From NCBI RefSeq assembly GCF_030816475.1, contig NZ_JAUSXF010000001.1, positions 3,162,001-3,226,000 of the forward strand: DNA of 64,000 nt. The letters run 5' to 3'. This DNA is from Arthrobacter pascens. GTDB taxonomy: Bacteria; Actinomycetota; Actinomycetes; Actinomycetales; Micrococcaceae. A model generated the notes under the pieces. That model did not search any database. It was given only the letters and a program-made list of their open reading frames with translations, and was not told the DNA's origin. Positions 58,792 to 64,000 of this stretch are shown here, piece by piece. How positions within the stretch are numbered: the stretch's first letter is position 1; every line of letters starts with the position of its first letter. Position numbers and translations under genes: made by a program.

Positions 58792-61488
58792 TCACGGCAG
58801 CATGCGGCGCCGGTGCCGCGGCGCGGCCACGGGAACCGGGGCGCTGAAGCGGAAAGCCCGGCGAGCGATGTGGTGGGTGTCCGGCCGGGGGCGGACGGGC
58901 ACCGGCCCGGCGGGGATCTTTTGGGCGTCGCGGGAGAAGAACCACTGCTTGGCGCCCTCCACCAGGACCAGATAGACCACGATCATGCCCAGCAGCGCCA
59001 GGAAGAACGGGACCGGGAGCGGGTCGAAGCCAAGCAAACCGGCCAGGGGTGAGAGCGGCAGCAAGATGCCCAGCACCACCACGCCCAGCGAGGCGACGAT
59101 CAGACCGGCCGAGGGCCGGCTGCGCAGGAACGGCACGCGCCGGGTCCTTATGGCGAAGATGATGAGCGTCTGTGTGGCAATGGATTCGATGAACCAGCCC
59201 GCCCGGAACTCCCCCGGCACGGCGTCGAACGCGAACAGCATCAGAGCGAAGGTGGCGAAGTCGAAGAGCGAGCTGATTGGCCCAAAGAGGAACATGAAGC
59301 GCCGGATGAAGGCGATGTTCCAGTGCGACGGGGCCCGGAGCTGTTCCCTGTCCACGCGGTCGCCCGGGATGGCAAGCTGGCCGGAGTCGTAGAGCAGGTT
59401 GTTGAGCAGGATCTGGCCGGGCAGCATGGGCAGGAAGCTCAGCACCACGGATGCCGTGGCGGCGCTGAACATGTTGCCGAAGTTGCTGGACGTTCCCATC
59501 AGCACGTATTTGATGGTGTTCGCGAAGATCCGCCGCCCCTCCATCACGCCCTCCGCCAGGACCCCGAGGTCCTTGTCCATCAGCACGACGTCGGCGGCGT
59601 CCTTCGCGACGTCGGTGGCGCTGTCCACGGATATGCCGATGTCCGCCTTGTGCAGGGCCAGGGCGTCGTTGACGCCGTCGCCCATGAACCCGACCGACCC
59701 GCCGCTCTGCCGCAGCAGCTTGATGATCCGCGCCTTCTGTTCGGGTGAGACGCGGGCGAAGATGGTGGCGGTCCGGGCGGAGGCGGCGAGTTCGGCGTCG
59801 GACAACTTTTCGATGTCTGCGCCGGTCAGGGTCCCGCCGGACAGCACGCCCACCTCGGCGCAGACTTTTTCGGCGACCTTGGCGTTGTCCCCGGTGGCGA
59901 TCTTCACCGAGATACCCAGCGCCGCCAGCTGGTCCAGGGACGACTTGGCGTTGGCCTTGGGCCGGTCCAGGAAAATCAGGAAACCCGCCAAAACCAGGTC
60001 CCGCTCGTCGTCCGGGGCGATTTTACCAAGTCCCGCGGCGGGCCGGGTGGCCACTGCCACCACCCGGGAGCCGGCGTCGAACTGTTCATCCAGCATTGCC
60101 TGCACGGCAGGCGGGGTGGGTCCGCAGAGGGCCAGGACGTCCTCGGGCGCACCCTTGGTGACCAGGCGCGCCGGGCCACCGGCCTCCCGCACCAGCACGC
60201 TGGTGCGCCGGCGCTGGTGGTCGAAGTCGATCAGGTCAAGGCGCTCGAAGCGGGAAGGATCGAAGCCGACCGCTTCGGAGCTGTCCCAGAGGGCCGCGTC
60301 CAGCGGGTTCTGCCCGGCGGAGGAGAGTTTGGCCTCGGTGTAGTCGGACTCAGTGGCCAGGAGCCCCAGGGTGAGCAGATCGGCGTCGGACAGGTCCGGG
60401 GTCACCGGAAGCGCGCCGGTGAAACTGATCCGCCCCTCCGTCAGGGTGCCGGTCTTGTCGGTCACCAGGATGTCCATGTCCCCCAGGTCCTCGATGCAGA
60501 CCAGCCGTTTGACCAGGACCTTCCGCTTGGCCAGCTGCCGGGTGCCGGTGGCCAGGCTGGTGCTGACGACGGCGGGAAGCAGCTGCGGCGTGATGCCCAC
60601 CGCGATGGCCAGGGAGAACAGCAGCGATTCGATGAGCGGGCGCTGCAGCAGCAGGTTGGCGATGAAGATCAGCGAAGTGAGCCCGATGGCCACCTGGAGC
60701 AACAGGAAGGAGAAGCGTTTGAGCCCCAGCTGGAATTCGGTCTGCGGCTGCCGTTCGCCCAGGCCCAGGGCGATCCGGCCGAATTCGGCACGGCCGCCCG
60801 TAGCCACCACCACGCCGGTGCAGCCGCCGGACTGGATGACGGTGCCCATGAAGACGCAGGAGGCGAGGTCAGCCAGGGACGAGGCGGCCGCCACCGTCGC
60901 CGGGTCCTTGGCGGCCGGCAGCGACTCCCCCGTCAGGATGCTCTCGTCGCAGAGGAGGTTCTTGGTGCCCAGGAGCCGTATGTCGGCGGGAATGATGGCG
61001 CCCAGGGAGAGATGGACGACGTCGCCTGGCACCAGGGCGGTAACGTCCACGTCCTTGGTGGTCCCCTCGCGGAGCACCACTGCGCGGTGGGTGACGCGGG
61101 AGTGCAGGGCCTCGGAGGCCCGCTCGGCGCGAAATTCATTGGTGAAGCCCAGGCCCACGCTGACCAGCAGGATCACGCCGATCACGATCGAATTGGTGGC
61201 GTCGCCCAGGAACAAGGACAGCCCGGCGGTGATGAGCAGCAGGATGAGGATGGGGCTGGCGAACTGCCGGCCCAGCACCGCCCAGCCGTTGGCCCGGTGG
61301 GTGCGGACGGCGTTGGGTCCGAGTTCGGCCAGGCGCGCCGCTGCTTCCGGGTCGGACAGCCCTGCGGGGCCGGAGTTCAGCTGCTCCAGCACCTGCTCGG
61401 CGGCAAGGCTGGCGGCGTCGACGATAGGCAACTGGAGGGAACTCCGCTCGCGGACGTTCAGCTCTGGCATACGGATCCGATCGGACAC
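58792..61488 (-). CDS. mgtA: Magnesium-translocating P-type ATPase (MgtA type)
   Basis: An 898-residue P3B-type ATPase with about ten helices. TGES in the actuator loop, DKTGTLTEG with the phosphorylated Asp, and MGDGVNDALALH as the hinge are all present. The N-terminus (SLAAEQVLEQLNSGPAGLSDPEAAARLAELGPN) matches the cation-ATPase N-domain. It imports Mg2+. The GTG start follows AAGG by seven bases. I see no obvious Mg2+ leader in the short gap upstream. With the NRAMP-related operon at 22500 this would be the second possible Mg2+ importer in the window. Confidence 0.93.
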   Translation of the reverse strand: MSDRIRMPELNVRERSSLQLPIVDAASLAAEQVLEQLNSGPAGLSDPEAAARLAELGPNAVRTHRANGWAVLGRQFASPILILLLITAGLSLFLGDATNSIVIGVILLVSVGLGFTNEFRAERASEALHSRVTHRAVVLREGTTKDVDVTALVPGDVVHLSLGAIIPADIRLLGTKNLLCDESILTGESLPAAKDPATVAAASSLADLASCVFMGTVIQSGGCTGVVVATGGRAEFGRIALGLGERQPQTEFQLGLKRFSFLLLQVAIGLTSLIFIANLLLQRPLIESLLFSLAIAVGITPQLLPAVVSTSLATGTRQLAKRKVLVKRLVCIEDLGDMDILVTDKTGTLTEGRISFTGALPVTPDLSDADLLTLGLLATESDYTEAKLSSAGQNPLDAALWDSSEAVGFDPSRFERLDLIDFDHQRRRTSVLVREAGGPARLVTKGAPEDVLALCGPTPPAVQAMLDEQFDAGSRVVAVATRPAAGLGKIAPDDERDLVLAGFLIFLDRPKANAKSSLDQLAALGISVKIATGDNAKVAEKVCAEVGVLSGGTLTGADIEKLSDAELAASARTATIFARVSPEQKARIIKLLRQSGGSVGFMGDGVNDALALHKADIGISVDSATDVAKDAADVVLMDKDLGVLAEGVMEGRRIFANTIKYVLMGTSSNFGNMFSAATASVVLSFLPMLPGQILLNNLLYDSGQLAIPGDRVDREQLRAPSHWNIAFIRRFMFLFGPISSLFDFATFALMLFAFDAVPGEFRAGWFIESIATQTLIIFAIRTRRVPFLRSRPSAGLIVASLGVVVLGILLPLSPLAGLLGFDPLPVPFFLALLGMIVVYLVLVEGAKQWFFSRDAQKIPAGPVPVRPRPDTHHIARRAFRFSAPVPVAAPRHRRRMLP

Positions 61489-61611
61489 GCCGACCTTCGG
61501 ATAGTCGGTTTACGGTAAGCGTACGACGCGGGTCTGGGTGCGCGGTGGATGAGCCTGTGGATCAAAGCAACTGCTCCGGCAGACCGGCCACCCGGGGCTG
61601 CGGGCTCGCTA

Positions 61612-61726
61612 GCCGAAGAACCCCCGCGCTGGGGGCGGAAGACGGCGGGTGCGTCCCGCCTTCTAACTCCCATCCTCCCGAGGGGTTGTTGCGGCCGTGG
61701 CCAGGCGCGGCGCAGGTGTGACAGCA
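61612..61726. repeat. Dispersed intergenic element, copy B
   Basis: About 115 bases matching copy A at 52045-52161, same orientation. It sits between the MgtA start and a truncated SRPBCC gene. In both copies the element ends with GTGTGACAGCAT, and a plus-strand gene start follows 38-47 bases later, so the end could contain a promoter. Confidence 0.85.
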
Positions 61727-61763
61727 TGAGTCCACTATCCATCCGCGCCGTGGAAAGGCAGCA

Positions 61764-61925
61764 ATGGGCGGCAATTCCAAGAGCAGCACTGACTATGAAC
61801 TCCTGACCGTCTGGCGCGTTGCGGGGACCCCTCGGGAAGTCATGGATGTTTTGGGCGACGCCGGGACGTTGGCCCGCTGGTGGCCCTCGATGTATTTGAC
61901 CCCTGAAGACACTCAAACTGGCTGA
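61764..61925 (+). pseudogene. N-terminal remnant of an SRPBCC-family protein
   Basis: The frame starts MGGNSKSSTDYELLTVWRVAG then TPREVMDVLGDAGTLARWWPSMYL, a clean START/SRPBCC beginning, but stops after 53 residues where about 150 are expected. The ligand cavity cannot form. What followed has been removed; the antiporter gene begins 52 bases later. Confidence 0.7.
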
Positions 61926-61977
61926 AGCGGCCCGCTAACCACCGCAAACGAACCGCAATGCCGGTAGAAGGAGGGAC

Positions 61978-63162
61978 GTGTCGTTCTTTCAGCTTTCGCT
62001 GATCGCCGCTGTCGCGCTCCTCGGTCCGCTGCTGGCGCTGTCCCAAAAATGGCACCTTCCCGTGGTGCTGGGGCAGTTGCTGGCCGGTATCGCGATCGGG
62101 CGCACGGGACTGGGACTGGTGGACTCCTCGGATCCCACGTTCACCTTTGTGGCCGACGTCGGGTTCGCCCTCATCATGTTCGTCGCCGGGACGCATGTCC
62201 CCATGCGGGACCAGGCCATCCGCCCCGCACTGGGTGGTGGCGCCCTGCGTGCCGGCATCGCCGCCGTGCTCGCGGCCGCCGTCGGAATCGTCATTGCCTT
62301 TGCCTTTGGCACCGGACATGCTCCCCTTTACATCGTTCTGCTCGCTTCCTCTTCGGCAGCCTTGGTCCTGCCGATCGTCGATTCGCTGCGGCTGACGGGA
62401 CCAAAGGTCCTGACGACGACGGCACAAGTGGCGGTAGCGGACATCGCCTGTATTGTGGCGCTTCCGCTTGCTGTCGATCCGCCCAATGCGCCGAGGACAG
62501 CCGCCGGCGCAGCCGTCGTCGCGGCGTGCGCTGCAGTCTTGTTCTTTGTCCTTCGATGGCTGGAGCGCAGCGGCACGCGCGCACGGATGCATGATTTGTC
62601 CGAGGAGCGGAAGTTCGCCCTGGAGCTCAGGATCCAGCTTGCCTTGCTCTTCGCGCTCTCCGGGCTTGCCGTCGTGGGCCACGTGTCCATTATGCTGGCC
62701 GGGTTCTCCTTCGGCCTGGTGGTCGCAGCGGTGGGAGAACCCCGGCGGCTGGCCCATCAACTCTTCGCCGTCAGCGATGGCTTTCTGGGGCCGGTGTTTT
62801 TCGTATGGCTGGGCGCATCGCTTGACTTGCGCACCCTTGCGGGAAGCCCAAGGATGATTCTCCTCGGGATTTGCCTGGGGTTTGGAACGCTGCTGGTCCA
62901 TGGAAGCCTGCGGCTGCTCGGCCAGCCTCTGTCGCTCGCGGTGCTTGCAGCGTCCCAGCTGGGAGTGCCGGTTGCCGCCGCCACTGTCGGCTCCCAATTG
63001 CATCTGCTGGAACCGGGAGAAGCCGCGGCCATGATCCTCGGGGCCCTCATCAGCATTGGGGCGAGCACCGTCGCGGGCTCCCGGGCCGCCCGCACGTTTA
63101 CGCAGCCCGCCCGAGCGCCCGAAGGCAAGCCATCCGAGGGCGGCCCGACCGTGGCTGCCTAG
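61978..63162 (+). CDS. Cation:proton antiporter, CPA2/KefB-like
   Basis: A 394-residue membrane protein with about thirteen helices and the Na_H_Exchanger fold: start FFQLSLIAAVALLGPLLA, then LPVVLGQLLAGIAIGRTG, DVGFALIMFVAGTHV, and VAVADIACIVALPLAVDP, with the Asp expected in the ion site. There is no C-terminal RCK/TrkA domain. K+ or Na+ for H+ exchange is expected. GGAGG lies a few bases upstream of the GTG start at 61978. Confidence 0.9.
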   Translation: MSFFQLSLIAAVALLGPLLALSQKWHLPVVLGQLLAGIAIGRTGLGLVDSSDPTFTFVADVGFALIMFVAGTHVPMRDQAIRPALGGGALRAGIAAVLAAAVGIVIAFAFGTGHAPLYIVLLASSSAALVLPIVDSLRLTGPKVLTTTAQVAVADIACIVALPLAVDPPNAPRTAAGAAVVAACAAVLFFVLRWLERSGTRARMHDLSEERKFALELRIQLALLFALSGLAVVGHVSIMLAGFSFGLVVAAVGEPRRLAHQLFAVSDGFLGPVFFVWLGASLDLRTLAGSPRMILLGICLGFGTLLVHGSLRLLGQPLSLAVLAASQLGVPVAAATVGSQLHLLEPGEAAAMILGALISIGASTVAGSRAARTFTQPARAPEGKPSEGGPTVAA

Positions 63163-63232
63163 CTCACCCACAGCACAGGGTTGAGTCCACCCACGGAGGA
63201 ACCGCAGCAACCAGTGCCCGTGCGCACGGACC

Positions 63233-63355
63233 CTAGGGAACCGGGCGGCGAGGGTTGTGGAGGGGACGGTGGGCAAAGAAGACAATGGCGGCGTAGCCGG
63301 CAGCGAGGACAACCAGGCTGCCCAGCCAACCGGCTGACAGGAACAGCAGGACCAT
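63233..63355 (-). CDS. Possible small single-helix membrane protein
   Basis: A 40-residue frame, MVLLFLSAGWLGSLVVLAA then GYAAIVFFAHRPLHNPRRPVP: one hydrophobic helix and a basic tail, a common shape for small actinobacterial membrane proteins. The ribosome site is weak (GGCGG). Confidence 0.35.
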   Translation of the reverse strand: MVLLFLSAGWLGSLVVLAAGYAAIVFFAHRPLHNPRRPVP

Positions 63356-63360
63356 CCGCC

Positions 63361-63579
63361 GACCATGCCCAGACCCGGCTCAAGGAGCTGATGGCCCGCC
63401 GCGGCCGTAAATTCTATGTGTTGGCGGACTCCTCTAACCCTGGACTGCGTCCGTTCCACGCCTGGGCGCGTTTGGCTTTGCCCTGGACCCTGGTGACGGA
63501 CGACGGCGCCGACCTGAGTCAGGTGCAGAAGTTCCGGGATGCGGGGGTTGCCGTTGAGGTCGCCACCGTCGCTGGTTGA
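63361..63579 (+). pseudogene. C-terminal remnant of a DeoR-family regulator
   Basis: The frame ADHAQTRLKELMARRGRKFYV then LADSSNPGLRPFHAWARLALPW and LVTDDGADLSQVQKFRDAG is the last 70 residues of the DeoR/GlpR effector domain (LADSSK, TDDGA). The helix-turn-helix and most of the effector domain are gone. A shorter remnant of the same kind is at 48453. The remnant is read toward the MHS transporter below. Confidence 0.75.
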
Positions 63580-63665
63580 GCGCGGCGAAACGCCTCACTC
63601 CCGCACGTCCCGCTCAGGCTCCGCGGTCCCCTGATCCCGTGTTCCGAAAAGACTGAAACGAACCA

Positions 63666-63764
63666 TTGACGAACCGCGCATCCGCCGCCTATGCTAAATG
63701 AAACGATTCACTGGAAAGGGCTTTCCAACCCTTTCAGGGACAATTTCCCGGAAATGCTTTCCGG
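63666..63764 (+). promoter_or_regulatory. Strong promoter with LacI-type operator and inverted repeats
   Basis: TTGACG (63666-63671) and TATGCT (63690-63695), 18 bases apart, make a good promoter. TGAAACGATTCA (63699-63710) has the LacI form TGAA-NCGN-TTCA and covers the expected start point. Two further inverted repeats follow in the leader: TGGAAAG-gg-CTTTCCA (63712-63727) and CCGGAAA-tgc-TTTCCGG (63748-63764). Confidence 0.75.
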
Positions 63765-63799
63765 TTCCTTGCCACCGTCGCCAAAGGAATATTCATCCA

Positions 63800-64000
63800 A
63801 TGAGCACCACTTCAGGGGCTGTCAGCCCTACCCTCGAAACGAACATCAGCCCGCGGGATCCCAAGAAAGCCGCCATGAGCGGGTGGATCGGCGGCGCGCT
63901 CGAGTACTACGATTTCGCGCTGTACGGCCTCGCCGCCACGCTCATCTTCCCTGCCATCTTCTTCCCGTCCGAGAATCCGACTGTCGCGATCATCGCCTCA
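63800..64000 (+). CDS. MFS transporter, MHS family (3' end outside window)
   Basis: The first 67 residues: a hydrophilic start (MSTTSGAVSPTLETNISPRD) and then AAMSGWIGGALEYYDFALYGLAA, the metabolite:H+ symporter helix-1 signature. The gene continues beyond the window. It is probably controlled by the LacI-type site upstream. The substrate cannot be judged from this part. Confidence 0.9.
   Translation, partial: MSTTSGAVSPTLETNISPRDPKKAAMSGWIGGALEYYDFALYGLAATLIFPAIFFPSENPTVAIIAS

Noticed and set aside
1..64000. tRNA, rRNA, insertion sequence transposases, prophage genes
   Set aside because: Looked for by eye and not found. The only repeats are those listed.

Overview
The window is high-GC DNA of an actinobacterium. 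The gene families point to a soil member of the Micrococcaceae such as Arthrobacter or Pseudarthrobacter. They include DUF222/HNH endonuclease genes, creatinase, an NCS1 permease with PucR, an LCP cell-wall ligase, MocR and PaiB regulators, and many leaderless or GTG-started genes. That assignment is inference from gene content; no rRNA or tRNA gene is visible. The window is ordinary chromosome with scattered accessory genes and many small gene remnants.

Region 1 (1-7450) is a signalling block: the end of a GGDEF-EAL protein, a metallo-beta-lactamase/rhodanese protein, a 1130-residue hybrid histidine kinase behind a leader that could fold, and a translationally coupled REC-GGDEF diguanylate cyclase. 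Region 2 (7600-20310) is mixed: a DHFR-like reductase, a divergent MocR regulator/EamA exporter pair sharing one 16-bp palindrome, PaiB, an SDR, a TfoX-domain protein, an orphan ctaD, a cold-shock protein, an LCP protein and a PadR-DUF1048-ABC drug-export operon. Region 3 (20340-31400) holds a methyltransferase, a frameshifted SRPBCC gene, a four-gene overlapping operon built round an NRAMP-like transporter whose metal motif is altered (TPY for MPH), a hydrolase, a secreted GH16 glucanase, an ECF sigma factor with its membrane partner, and an HNH endonuclease.

Region 4 (31400-42420) carries a TetR/MFS efflux pair with two operators, then a nitrogen-scavenging island: IclR, creatinase and an MHS transporter behind repeated GTTGC/GCAAC boxes, followed by PucR divergent from an NCS1 permease and a NodB-fold deacetylase/amidase. 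A triple 32-bp hairpin repeat lies just past the PucR stop. Region 5 (42420-48900) is eroded: a frameshifted P-loop kinase, an antitoxin next to a broken PIN toxin, a hydrolase copy that lost its catalytic serine by deletion, and a DeoR tail.

Region 6 (48900-55500) is rich in secreted proteins: an ice-binding-like protein made of two near-identical 210-residue units, a Tat-exported PhoD phosphatase whose stop is missing where a dispersed repeat begins, a lipoprotein, a WXG100-calpain fusion with an EF-hand-like loop followed two bases later by a small partner gene, and a subtilase. Region 7 (55800-64000) holds a LuxR-type two-component system, an MgtA-type P-type ATPase, a second copy of the dispersed repeat, an antiporter, another DeoR tail, and the start of an MHS transporter behind a strong promoter with a LacI-type operator.

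The best candidate for an undescribed system is the WXG100-calpain/small-protein pair at 52867-54224. Second is the NRAMP-related operon at 21779-24189.
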